Shown here: positions 1 to 12,989 of the stretch, piece by piece
Numbering within the stretch: position 1 is the stretch's first letter
Layout of the letters: every line of letters starts with the position of its first letter
Origin: Spongospora subterranea
Lineage: Eukaryota; Endomyxa; Phytomyxea; Plasmodiophorida; Plasmodiophoridae
DNA: 64,000 nt
Assembly: GCA_900404475.1 (NCBI GenBank)
Contig: OUQQ01000001.1
Span: 124,001-188,000 of the forward strand
Direction of reading: 5' to 3'
Position numbers and translations under genes: made by a program
The notes under the pieces: generated by a model
Database searches by the model: none
The model's input: the letters and a program-made list of their open reading frames with translations, nothing else
What the model was told of the DNA's origin: nothing

Positions 1-342
1 AACGACTCCTAGAATTGCAAACAATTCCTGCATAGGGAGATGGGCAAATTCACAGTCCGAGAAGGGAAAACGGATGATGATCTGATATGGTTTCGGAAAC
101 AACAGCACCATTGGTGAGATTGAGGGGAAATATTGCTAATCGATGGAGTAGGAATAGATATTTTCACAGCTCATAGCGAGAATAAGATCGTGTACAAATT
201 ACGATTGGTGCAGAATCCCAACCCCCATATTACGTTGGTTTTGGGTGTCGGGTTGCAATCGTGTGGGAGAACAAAGTGGGGGCGCTAGGCTTCCCCTGGA
301 TTATCTGCCAAGATTGACGAGCTCAGGCGCGTTTCGGGCGGT

Positions 343-3187
<2,845 letters not shown>

Positions 3188-3445
3188 AACACAAAATCGT
3201 GAAATACATAACCACATTATCCCAGTCGTATTCTGCAGAGTCGCTCAAAGAGAGGTCATCGGCACCTGGAAGAAAAACTGACGTTTCGAGAAAGCGTCAC
3301 CGTTCTTCGGCGAGGAAACCGGTGTCGTTGTTGAGTCAGATCGACATTCACTTATGGGGACGATTATTCCAGAGATGAATGGCGTTATTATTGGTAGTTT
3401 GGGCTGATGGCGATTGTATAAGAACATGTTGCAGACCCCCCACCG

Positions 3446-4929
3446 TTATAATGGGGGATCGTCCGGCGAACTCCTCTTGACCGGCTCTGGTGGTAGACAC
3501 CTCCTTAGCAGAACCTGGACCACTCTGTCGAACACGTCCTCGACATTAGCCCGGTTCGTGTTGCACGTGGTGTAGATCGTGATGGGATTCGTGAGTCGAT
3601 TGGCGCATCGCAGCTCGAACAGACCCCGGATGAACGCCAGGCCGGCGTCATAGTCACTTCCGCCCGTGTATTCAGGAAACGTCTTGGACAGGCCGGAATA
3701 CTGCAGCTTTTCGCGGAACAGGTCGGCCTTGTTCAGAAACAGGAAAATCGGCACCTTATCGAAATACGCTGAAAAAGCAACGATGGTGTTGACCACACCG
3801 TCTCTATTCTGAGAGGAATTCACCTTACGGGAGGAGCACACTTCCTCGAACAGCTTCAGCGATTCGCACATTCTGTTGACAGTGTCGTCCTCGAACAGCA
3901 TCTGATCGTACTCGCTCAGCGCCGCGACAAAAATGACGGTCGTGACTTGTTCGAAGCAATGCAGCCATCTTGATTGGCAGAACAGCAGACGATGAGTTTA
4001 GGCGGACGCACGCTGCCAGGGTTGTGGGGACTTACTTGCGTCGTTCGCTCCGTTGCCCGCCCACGTCCACTATCTTGAACAGGGTCGAGCTTTTCCCTTT
4101 GAACTCTTTCTCAGTAATGCCAGTGGACGATACGCGAACCTGATCGGATTCAGCGCTTGGGGGGAGGGGGTTGGTCGGCGTTCAGCACCGCTTACCATGA
4201 GGATATCCTGTTTGGAAGGAATATAGCGATCGGAGACGATGGCGCTGATCTTGTTCAGGAAATAGGCTGTGGATTCCTGAGCGTGGAACAGATGCCGATG
4301 CTTGTATGCGTTCTGCACGCCGGGATCGGCCCAGAACACTTTCATCATCTCCCCAACCTGAACAGGAACCAGGAGATCAGATGAGGAACGGTACGAACAC
4401 TGAACGGACCAGTTTCGACGGTTTCAACGTTTTCTTATCAGCCTGTAGGAAAAACCTCTTGGCTTCGAAACTGTTGGGACGCATTCGAGTGTCTAATCCT
4501 GGATCAAGGCTATCGGTGGCGAAAAGAATGCACTGTACAATTAGCAGACACATTTGGCAAATGTGGGCGATCAACGAATCGCCGACCAGTTACTGACGTT
4601 GACGCCTTCGACAACATTGAGAAAGATAGCGCGTTTGAATTCCAGACGCTCTTTGATGGTCATTCCCGCCCCATATATGGACACCAACTGTTTGAACAAC
4701 GTCGATTTACCCGAATCTCCTAGGAAATGCGCAGAGCGCTTCAACAACAACGTATCACGCAAATGGGGAAATAATGGCTATCAGAACCTGGACCAAGGAG
4801 CAATATCCGGAAAGTGGTATCAACTCGCTGCCGATCCAAGACGAATTCTTTGTCAAATAATCGAGAGCGGGCCAGCTGTTCGTGAGAATTCACCTTTCTG
4901 GAACCGCAAAACCCAAAGCATCGTGACAT
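3446..4929 (-). CDS. Heterotrimeric G-protein alpha subunit, atypical termini
   Basis: Seven exons (4929-4788, 4719-4598, 4532-4395, 4357-4196, 4139-4036, 3968-3829, 3768-3446) join in frame to 376 aa. Motifs in order are the P-loop GPGDSGKST (~res 46-54, Asp where Glu is usual), helical-domain WADPGVQ, switch I with catalytic Arg ~190 and SSTG, DVGGQRSERRKW with catalytic Gln ~217, NKAD, and TCNT in place of TCAT. The start MSRCFGFC has no Gly2, so N-myristoylation is not expected, but Cys4 and Cys8 could be palmitoylated. The C terminus lacks the usual short receptor-coupling tail and instead ends in a Pro/Arg-rich stretch, CLPPEPVKRSSPDDPPL. One intron (4358-4394) is only 37 nt. The protein couples receptors to effectors, and the adjacent GRK suggests a shared pathway. 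Confidence 0.9.
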
Positions 4930-5170
4930 ACGGTGGGGAGTGTTTGCCGATTATCGCATTTCAAGTTTTGTGACGTGCGCGTTGGCTTCTCTGTTTGGAC
5001 GGAATGGACGGGCGGGTTCATAGACCCTGGCTGCTGCCAGGCCTTGTCAATCCCCATCCTTCAACGACCAAACCACTGACTTTCACCGATCCTAGCACAG
5101 TTCACCAATCAAACCCGTTTGATTCCTGACTGGATTTATTAGAGGCGCATGCTGCAAAGCAGCTGACGAA
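4930..5170. other. Short intergenic spacer between G-alpha start and STRIP end
   Basis: These 240 bp separate the start of the G-alpha gene from the stop codon of the STRIP gene, both on the minus strand. The promoter of the G-alpha gene must lie here or inside the 3' end of STRIP. No open frame or repeat was recognised. Confidence 0.5.
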
Positions 5171-7650
5171 TTAAGACTTTGAAGGGCTTTCTGCAGTGAT
5201 ACCTTCTTCGGCCAACCAATTTCGCCAATTCCTTGCGAATTCCTTAGGAAGACTAGGAGGAAATTCTGAGAGAACTGCTTTGACGATTATCGATTCATCG
5301 ACATTCTCTGGGAGAGTATACTGATCGGGAATGACTTTAAGGACTGAACTTAACCGAGCACAGCAAACCTACAATAGAGTGCCCAGGACATTGGCGATGT
5401 ATTCTGGAATTAAACGCTTGGCAGTGCTGGCGAATCGACTGGGTAAATTGTAAGAGATCCGGGTAACAACTTTAAAAGGGCGGAAATTTTACTCTTGCCA
5501 ATAAATTTTCTGCCTCAAGAACGCTGGTACCCGACGAAACAGTTTCTAGCCATTCTTCAAATAGATCCATTCTAACAGAAGAATATATGCAAGAAATGAC
5601 GTCCACATGATCTGTAAACAACGTAAGCGATTTGCAGATTCGAAATGACTAGGACTATTTGGTTACCTGAGCGCCATTTCACGTCCATGAAAGGAACTTG
5701 ACTTTTCAATAGTTTTAATGTGTAAACAACCAGATCAATCTGGGGTATGTGAAGCAGTTTAATTAAAAGCTCCTGAGGGTAAAAATTAAAAGAGCTTTGT
5801 AATTGAAGCAAAACGGCTTACAGGCGCACGAAATTTCACCAAAGAACGGATTTGTCGAGGTGCCCGTTTGGATACTTTTTGAAGGATCCTTAACATGTTA
5901 GAATACGCCGAATACTTTCTCCAACAAGGATGTCCTTGGCAGGCTATGATGGAAAAAAGCATTCAATTAGATTAGACACAGTCACGCTGTAGTTTGAAAA
6001 AATACGTTTAGCTTCAGCGATCAACTGTAGCATTGACACTCTATCGCTGGATCGCCACATGTTATCGTCAAAGGGACTACGATGGAAATAATGTTATAGT
6101 TAAATAAGGTTGGTGATTGTCTTGAATACCTCAAATGTGGAATATCGTTTCGTTTTGTTAACGAAGCTGAAAGGTTTTGATTAAGAAACTTCAAGATCAG
6201 TATCAACGCATTTTTGTCTTGCAACAAGCATAACATTGTAGAAAACTGCAGCGGATGCCCACGTCGGAAGATTTTCAGTAATTTGAGAAGGATAAATGCA
6301 ATCGTCTTGGTGAGGATCTCCGTATGCCTTGATCTTTCAACAGTTTCCGTTAGGTCTTGGATATCTTCCCAAATCATGAATTCTGCCGACGTGTTAACCA
6401 TTTGAGCGCTGCGGCGAACGTTGGGCGCAACCGAGAGAAGCAATTTAAGTATACCCACAATATACTGAGTGCATTTCAATGAGCAACATATATACACAGA
6501 TGCCAGAATCATATACCTGCCTAAGCTGAGGTTGCATTACCCCATATAATTTGCTAGGCCCAGTTGTGTTATTAGGAAGATAATGTTCTTCGAACAGGTT
6601 TTGTTTCAAAATATCTTCTGTATCTGAATAACCAATATGGATATATTTCCTTGCCATTTCAGCTCGTTGCACCAAAGCTTTCGGAGTACGAACAAAGGTC
6701 ACCAGCTCGATTCCGTTTTCATGAGCTGAGTTCGGAATGCACAAAATCGGCCCAAAGTTGTCACTAATATGTTGACATACACGGAAAACATCGCTCCGTC
6801 GGGACTTTGGGGTTTTCACAAACTTTTCATCATCAAACTGAGATTTCCCTACGCCACCGAACTCCATAAGAATCATTAACCGCACCAGCAATAATATCTT
6901 TTTTAGGGGAAACAAATCAGCGTCATCTGATGCGACAAGATCCAAACAAAAAGCGATGCCGTTTTGGCCATTGAACACATTTCCGGCAAAGAACTCGCGA
7001 ACCTAAAACAACGCTCACTTTAGAGTGTGGTTTTTTAACCGACGTGGTAAAACCTGTGTGTCATCTGAATGCAGAATCAGAATCATCAGCGTCATGTTCA
7101 GGCACAGGCGAGATTCTTTTGTTAGTTTTGCAGAAGTTGACGAGCATTTGGCGCCAGATTCTGATAACTGTAAATTCCTGATTGCTTTCGCGGCTTTACA
7201 GAAAGCGGTGATGACAACGGGGAGTAATCCAGCACGAAGCATTCCCAACGAAAATTCTTTGGATAAACTAATACGCTGCTCAGATGAACTAGGGCAAGGC
7301 AAAACGCCGCCGACCATGCACAAGCAAATAATTTCTGCGATTCTTATTCTTTCCTTGGAAGTTTTCAATTCGTCAACTAGAAGTTGAGTTAATCGAGTCG
7401 ACGCTGTCAGAAAATCGAGCCCGGAAGGCGAACCGCAATCGTGGATTGCCTGGCGAAACTCGAACAGCTCAACATACTCCGAAAGAGAAAATATTTCGCT
7501 CAGCTCATTGAGAAGCGAATCCGTATCGCTTCTGTCGAATAAATTATCGCTTCCTGGCTTGACGGCGAAAAATGTAGCTGACAACCGCCTGCTGGTCCTA
7601 TTGGGCAGCTTCATCGTCAGACGGCCCGCTGATTTTTCTGACGATGCCAT
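5171..7650 (-). CDS. STRIP1/Far11-like subunit of the STRIPAK phosphatase complex
   Basis: The frame is kept by exons 7650-7054, 7002-6517 and 6464 to about 6130, followed by several short exons to the stop at 5171. Exon 2 has the N1221-type block with FPLKKILLLV. Exon 3 carries LKLLLSVAP and LLKLLKIFRRGH, close in order and spacing to the C-terminal (DUF3402) half of human STRIP1. Further on come NMLRILQKV and YTLKLLKSQVPF. The last exon ends in LPKEFARNWRNWL, matching the family's C-terminal pattern. STRIP proteins scaffold PP2A-striatin with GCK kinases and act in Hippo, polarity and cell-fusion signalling. Introns are about 50 nt. Exon limits between 6130 and 5500 are not certain. The start ATG at 7650 is the first in the open frame. 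Confidence 0.82.
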
Positions 7651-8025
7651 TGCTCATGAGAGGTCGGCGATATCCACTTCAGCTGGATTCTCTTCCGCTA
7701 AATCTAATGAGGCTCTACGCTCCATTATGACATACAGTGACCCACTTTCAACAAGCGGAACATACTGTACACAGTACACACACACGCTCACACATGAGTC
7801 CTGCCTGACTGATGAGTGGTGGCCCGGAGTCATCAAAGGGGGCTGCGTACCACGCTGGACAAAACACTCGAAAACAGTACATTTGAGAGATCTGTAAAAT
7901 CTCAACTAAGGTCGTGTCCACTCAAAAATAGGTATATTGCCATGGAAATTTCTCCAAGTACCCATTTTTTTCTCTAAGGAGAAAAATAGCTGCGGTTGTT
8001 TGATGAAGTAGCTACAAGGTCGATC

Positions 8026-8072
8026 GTGGATTTCTTCCGAGGTACCTGTGTGGATTTCTTCCGGGGTACCTG
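8026..8072. repeat. 24-bp direct repeat, two copies
   Basis: A unit beginning GTGGATTTCTTCCG and continuing into GGTACCTGT occurs twice in tandem with one mismatch. It lies immediately before the left arm of the foldback at 8077 and may mark the edge of an insertion. Confidence 0.7.
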
Positions 8073-8076
8073 TAGC

Positions 8077-8811
8077 CATTTGTCGGAAGGATGGCTACGA
8101 GAGGTGATCGTCGCAATACCGCTGTGGCCAAGTTCAGAAAGCAGTTGTTAGTACGGCGTCTCTTAATCAGCGCATGATTTAGCGGTTCAGGGCTACGTTG
8201 TCGCGATGAACCGCTTGAATAGCGAATACATCAACCTTCCTGACGCTGATGAATCTATGTACAAAATGGACGTGAGTCGATGTAGGTCTCGTATGGCATC
8301 ACGTCATTTACAGTATCACAATTGCTCAAAGGTTGCCTTACCCAGCTCACAAGTCGATGTGAGCTCAAAGCCATGTAAACCCACTGGCAAAACAGAGCAA
8401 TCTGTTCGATGGACCCCCAGCGCGACTCAATGTCTGATTGACGAGCTGGCGAAAACGAATCGCAACCCGATTTTTAAGTCTGAAAAGGACAAGATCAAGT
8501 TGCTGGTTGGACCGAAATCCTGAAAGGACTTGCCAGGGCAGGCCATTCTGCTTACGAAACAATTGTGATGCTGTAAAGGACGTGATGCCATACGAGACCT
8601 ACATCGACTCACGTCCATTTTGTACATAAATTCATTAATGTCCGGAAGGTTGATATTTTTCGCGATCCAAGCGGTTCATCGCGACAACGTAGCCCTGAAC
8701 CCGCTAAATCATGCGCTGATTAAGAGACGCCGTACTCTAACAACTGCTCTCTGAACTTGGCCACAGCGGTCTTGTGACGAACACCTCTCGTAGCCATCCG
8801 TTCGACAAATG
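8077..8811. mobile_element. Foldback element 1: ~250-bp imperfect inverted repeats with 235-bp spacer
   Basis: Left arm 8077-8324 and right arm 8560-8811 are near-exact reverse complements, and each begins CATTTGTCG just before an ATG reading outside-in. Both arms encode variants of one peptide start, MATRGDRRNTAVAKFRKQLL on the left and MATRGVRHKTAVAKFREQLL on the right. The arms also share MYKMDVSRCRSRMAS further in. The 235-bp spacer has an open frame on the + strand with RWTPSATQCLIDELAKTNRN, which looks like a helix-rich Myb/SANT-type DNA-binding segment. No intact gene remains. It could be a foldback transposon or an inverted duplication of an older element. Transcription of either strand would form a long hairpin RNA. 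Confidence 0.75.
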
Positions 8812-9872
8812 TTTTTTTTTATTTCAAACGAAACAACGGCTCGTCATGCGTTGATGCTCAACGAAGTGCAGCAGTTTTTTCTAATAACTAGATTAATGAC
8901 TCTTCGTGTTGTACAGGCACCTTGCTGGCTTGTGCACCTCTATATTACGCTAATGTTCGTCATGGTGATATAACCTATAGTTCTTGTAGAGAATGGCCGG
9001 CTGCCAGATTTTATGCCACAGTTCTGCATCCACGACGTCTAAATGACCATAACGCCGCGTTTTTGGACGATGGCGATATTGATTTGCAACAAGCCCACTG
9101 AAGAGATGTTGTCGGACGCAATCGAAAGGGAACCTTCAATCCAGCATGAAACTGATCTCACCCAGGGGCTTTTATCGGGCCAAAATTCCTCGAACTAGAC
9201 AAATCCATCATGGCCAGGAACACGCCGTCAAAATACACAGCGGCACCACATTGTTGACGGTATAGTAGAGCACTCACATTCAAGAGACATGTTCCGTTTT
9301 CTATCGCCACTGGTTTTCGAGGATCACCTCACAGTTTGGACAAAGAATGATTGCGACATCAACAATCATAGAGCCGAATTTATACAGAATTTCTTGCTGG
9401 ATGCATGAGGCAAGCAGACCCTTTCTAGCAAATTGACCATCATCAAGTTACATTGGACGACCACAAATATGCGGATCAGTCTTACCCCGAATTTTTATCG
9501 TGATTATCGTGTGAATGAATCACGATCTGAGTGTTCATACTCTGAAGAACAGGCAGAATGGATCTGCAAATGTCTGCGTCGCCCCATCACCGACCGAAGT
9601 TAGCAATCGATACGAGTAAAGGCGAACCTGATGCGGATGCCGTTATCGTCATTGTCCTATAATGTTTACAAGACTAAACGCTACTATTAACGAGGATACT
9701 CCCAAGATTGGATAAGTATTTCGAACGGTAATCTTTGACCGGTACGGTGAAGGTATCTTGGGAAATGGTCCGACGAGGAAAATAACGCTCTTTGACCCGA
9801 GTGACCTACGACTGGTTTGACCCAAGTGATTCGCGCGTTGTCGCAATATATCCTCCAAACTAAAAAAGGACC
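8812..9872. other. Gene-poor stretch, nothing recognised
   Basis: Both strands are broken by frequent stops and no family motif was found. Short patches such as 9041-9130 and a Cys-x2-Cys-containing stretch on the minus strand near 9340 could be worn transposon sequence, but I cannot support that. Confidence 0.4.
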
Positions 9873-10277
9873 ATGATGGAGCAAGTTAATTCTGGAGAAC
9901 CGTATGAAGGATTAATTATTACACCAACGCTAAGAGTTGCCGAATCGATGCTCCTCTTTGGTGAACACCTGAATGTTTTAATGCCAGAAATGGGTGCAGA
10001 ACAACTATCGGCATATGATGAGGAACTATACACCAGGATAACCGGCGGGTCATATTATGGTGACGCCGAGATAGAGGTGGACGAGCAATTCCCTGAACGG
10101 CCGGCAATCGATGCTCCAGGTGTGATGCCTAGAGAACGCGGTGAAAGCGAATCCTGTCCCTATGGTGATGATCAAGAAACGATTCGCACTGATTATTCCC
10201 CTGTTGAAGGAAGGTCGATGACCATTCACGAACTTGTTTATAACGCGATGCCCGAGTGTTTTATTACCGAGATCTGA
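9873..10277 (+). CDS. Hypothetical acidic protein, 134 aa
   Basis: This is a single open frame from ATG 9873 to a stop at 10277 with no visible intron. The protein is rich in Glu and Asp and has no membrane segment. I recognise no domain. It ends about 100 bp before the stop codon of the convergent ARFRP1-like gene. Clean ORFs of this length also arise by chance in this window, so support rests only on ATG context and biased composition. Confidence 0.35.
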   Translation: MMEQVNSGEPYEGLIITPTLRVAESMLLFGEHLNVLMPEMGAEQLSAYDEELYTRITGGSYYGDAEIEVDEQFPERPAIDAPGVMPRERGESESCPYGDDQETIRTDYSPVEGRSMTIHELVYNAMPECFITEI

Positions 10278-10377
10278 CAGCAAAGGATAGATTCAACACC
10301 ATATTAAGCTGGACCAGGTCGGAAAAATGGTTGTGTTTTGTAAAAACAATAAAAGGACGTTTGACAAGACAGAACTG

Positions 10378-11095
10378 TCACCCTCTCCTCTTATCAGAAA
10401 CTGATACGCGTTCCCTTTCAGAAATCTGCTCCAATAACCAAAGAATAGCTGGCTTGAGGCCACTTCCGGTTATTGCTACGACATCGACAACTTGATATGG
10501 TCTAGTATCATCCAATGATAACATGTCTGATATCTGATCCGACGGCAAGGCACCGGGCAAATCTTGCTTATTGGCCAGAATGAGTACTGGAACACCAACC
10601 ACGTCCTTGTGTTCTAGAACGGACAACAGTTCCTGACGAGCTTCCGATAATCGCTCGACATCTGCAGAATCGACAACGTAGATAATCGCGTTGGCTTCGG
10701 AATAGTATTTATCCCAGATCACCTAGAAATGAAATTGAAAATGTAATCTGACCGTGATAGATATCAGATAATGACCCGTATTCCAGATTGACCACCGACA
10801 TCCCAAATAGTTACCCGACATGCGTCAATGTCCAAACGAACAACTGTCGGGTCGCGTTTGAGAAACCCAGACCCCAGCGAATCACAACACATGTTTACGG
10901 TTGAACCCAATTGTTGGAGTAGTTGTGATATTTTCATTCACCTTCATGTTCTTATCGAAAATCATCCGGAACTGCTCGAGACAGGTGCTTTTCCCGGCAT
11001 TATCTAATCCTAAAACCAACAGATCAGATCCACCTAGTGTGCCTTGGTGGAGGTCTACCAATGATCAAAAGTTGATACTCTGGGCGGTCGAACAT
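10378..11095 (-). CDS. ARF-family small GTPase, ARFRP1/Arl3p type
   Basis: Four exons (11095-11059, 11009-10899, 10843-10776, 10722-10378) join to 186 aa. Visible motifs are the P-loop GLDNAGKST, TTTPTIGFN (switch I), WDVGGQSG (switch II), NKQD and a final SAxTG-like AITGSG. The start MFDRPEYQLLIIG and the IWDKYY segment match ARFRP1 (yeast Arl3p) better than ARF1, and there is no Gly2 for myristoylation. ARFRP1 recruits ARL1 and golgins at the trans-Golgi, and its yeast counterpart is membrane-targeted by N-terminal acetylation. Ser follows Gln in switch II where most ARFs have Asp/Glu. Another ARF-like subtype is the main alternative. Confidence 0.82.
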
Positions 11096-11102
11096 GATGC
11101 AT

Positions 11103-11402
11103 TTAATGTGATTTATGATGGCGAACATCGTCAAAATCGCTCTTGTTGGGTAAAGGGGGAATTACAGCATCGGCATTTCGACCCTTGAGCCGAATAATAT
11201 CCACGGACTCCACCACTGGCTCTGGGATTGTCGTTGAAGATGGAGTCGAGACTACATAGAGATGGCGTGCTGCGTCCTGCACAGTGTTTCTAGGAGGCGC
11301 TGATGAGTACTTTGGACACCCTGGAGTCCCTGTCGCTCCAAGTCCTGTCCAATATTCTGGCCATTTCAAACGAATCGCTGGAATGGCTTGCTCAAAAGGC
11401 AT
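11103..11402 (-). CDS. Hypothetical small protein, 99 aa
   Basis: This open frame from ATG 11402 to a stop at 11103 ends 8 bp upstream of the ARFRP1-like start codon on the same strand. It is Pro- and Ser-rich in the middle with a charged tail, and I recognise no family. If real, the two genes leave almost no room for an ARFRP1 promoter. A spliced upstream relationship or a bicistronic transcript would explain this. Confidence 0.35.
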   Translation of the reverse strand: MPFEQAIPAIRLKWPEYWTGLGATGTPGCPKYSSAPPRNTVQDAARHLYVVSTPSSTTIPEPVVESVDIIRLKGRNADAVIPPLPNKSDFDDVRHHKSH

Positions 11403-12053
11403 TTTCTTATCACCGCTTCTTCAGCTGGTTGGTTGAAAGGCCCAGATGGGTTATGGGTATTTTTTTACAGTAGGGGGTATCAAACCGACGAATTTCCCTG
11501 ATGTATGTATACGCCCACGAGAATCGCAAGCTTTTTACTCTTCACGTACGTGATGAACAGGTGAAAGGGCTGCCCAAGTTTGAGGTCGCCATCGAAAATG
11601 CGTCTAAACCAGGTTTTCGAAACTTCAGTACAGGCAGAACAAATTGAGAACAAAACTACTACGCGTTTGTTCTACCTGTAATGATGTTTTGAGAACCTGG
11701 GAGAGGAGCATCAAAACCGAGTGACCTCTAAAGTCAATGTTTCGAAATTGTTTGCCATGGAGTTTCGATAACAATGTAGTACATCTCACTTGATTAACAC
11801 TTTACATACGAACAAATCAGTACCTTCAGCAGGTGCAGTCTATCATCTTTTGGAGTACTTGCTAAGTGCATTACCTAGACTTAACACAGGTAAAGGCTGG
11901 TAAAGGTGACGCAGCGAAGTCAATACGGTGTCAAGTTCCGCCCGACTCTCAGCTACAAAACTACGATGGCAATTGGCGTTAATGTCTCAAATTTGTTGAA
12001 CTTGTCAATTGCATCGTCATACTTTCGTCGCTTTAAAAAGCAATTCATACGAC
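11403..12053. other. Intergenic region, no gene recognised
   Basis: No open frame of note and no family similarity were seen on either strand. The stretch ends at the left arm of foldback element 2. Confidence 0.4.
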
Positions 12054-12617
12054 AGCATAATGGTACCAACTAAACGGGATCTCCGCTACATGAAGCTTAA
12101 TAGCCTTTTCAAAACAATCGAACTGATCGCAATAAGCAACGATCCCCCATTTTAATAGGTGGTTGACTTTGCATCTACTGGCGTTCCCAGAAAAAAACAA
12201 GAGTGTGCGTTGATAACAGATGGATCATCACGGTCGGTATCTGAGCGTTCAAAGACTGGCGTTTGGAATTCCTAGCCCTGTGATTATCGGCCGGCATCAA
12301 ACCGACTTTGATACACGCTGAATTTGACCTCTTGCAAGACGACAGCAATGACCTGTTCACATCGTCGCCACCACCTCTTTTCCTTGGTGCCAGAACTGCG
12401 ACTCGCAAAGAGAAACACTTTTCTGGGGTGTCCGCTTCAGGTTCTGGTAGGATAAATTCACTGCTCCCTTCGCCGTGAATACTTTGCTTGAACGCCAGTA
12501 GATTCAACGTCAACAACCTATAATAGTAATCGTTGCTTATTTCGATCGGCTCGATTGTTTGAACAGGTTATTGAGCTTCGTGTAGCGAACATCCTGTTTA
12601 GTTGGTACCATTATGCT
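12054..12617. mobile_element. Foldback element 2: ~130-bp inverted repeats with ~300-bp spacer
   Basis: Left arm 12054-12186 and right arm 12488-12617 are diverged reverse complements. Both start AGCATAATGGTACCAACTAAAC when read inward. Each arm encodes a version of MVPTKQDVRYTKLNNLF, ending at different stops in the two arms. The minus strand has one open frame (12175-12516) across the spacer, with KCFSLRVAVLAPRKRGGGDD, which has no recognised domain. The layout copies foldback 1 (an ATG-led peptide in both arms), but the sequence is unrelated. Confidence 0.7.
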
Positions 12618-12985
12618 CTCATGCTGTGCACTACACGGAATACCTGTTTGGATGAGATCAGGGGTTTCGTCAGTCGCAGCCGATCTTAGATTTAATCTCG
12701 CGAGAGCTTTGGGTGAAAACTAATTCTCCAACGGGAATGCATAGTGCATCTTTCAGGACCATGCAATCCGAAGCACATGTTAAACGATATTGCGGTTTGT
12801 TTCAAAACATTATCACATCAAGATCGTATAGAGATCGCGAACTTTTGATCAACGAAAAGTTGGTATGTCTTACGAAAATTGCTGCAACGCAATCAAGTAT
12901 CGAATCAATCTAAAGGTTTCACCAAAAAAGATGTGGGCCTTTTACACCCAAATGAAACGACTGTTAATGATATTTATTATCGATA
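12618..12985. other. Intergenic region downstream of the importin gene
   Basis: The + strand open frame at 12713-12913 has no recognised similarity and no coding features I can support. The stop codon of the minus-strand importin gene follows at 12990. Confidence 0.4.
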
Positions 12986-12989
12986 GGTT

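Noticed and set aside
1..342. Upstream exon of the GRK gene
   Set aside because: The ATG at 343 starts exactly at the conserved GRK N-terminal helix, and the sequence before it is not open.
7015..7020. A 16-nt intron in STRIP
   Set aside because: A 51-nt GT-AG intron (7053-7003) keeps the frame and fits the size of neighbouring introns.
11103..11402. Tc1 transposase fragment because of IPAIRLKWP
   Set aside because: Only a nine-residue likeness; the rest of the ORF has no transposase pattern.
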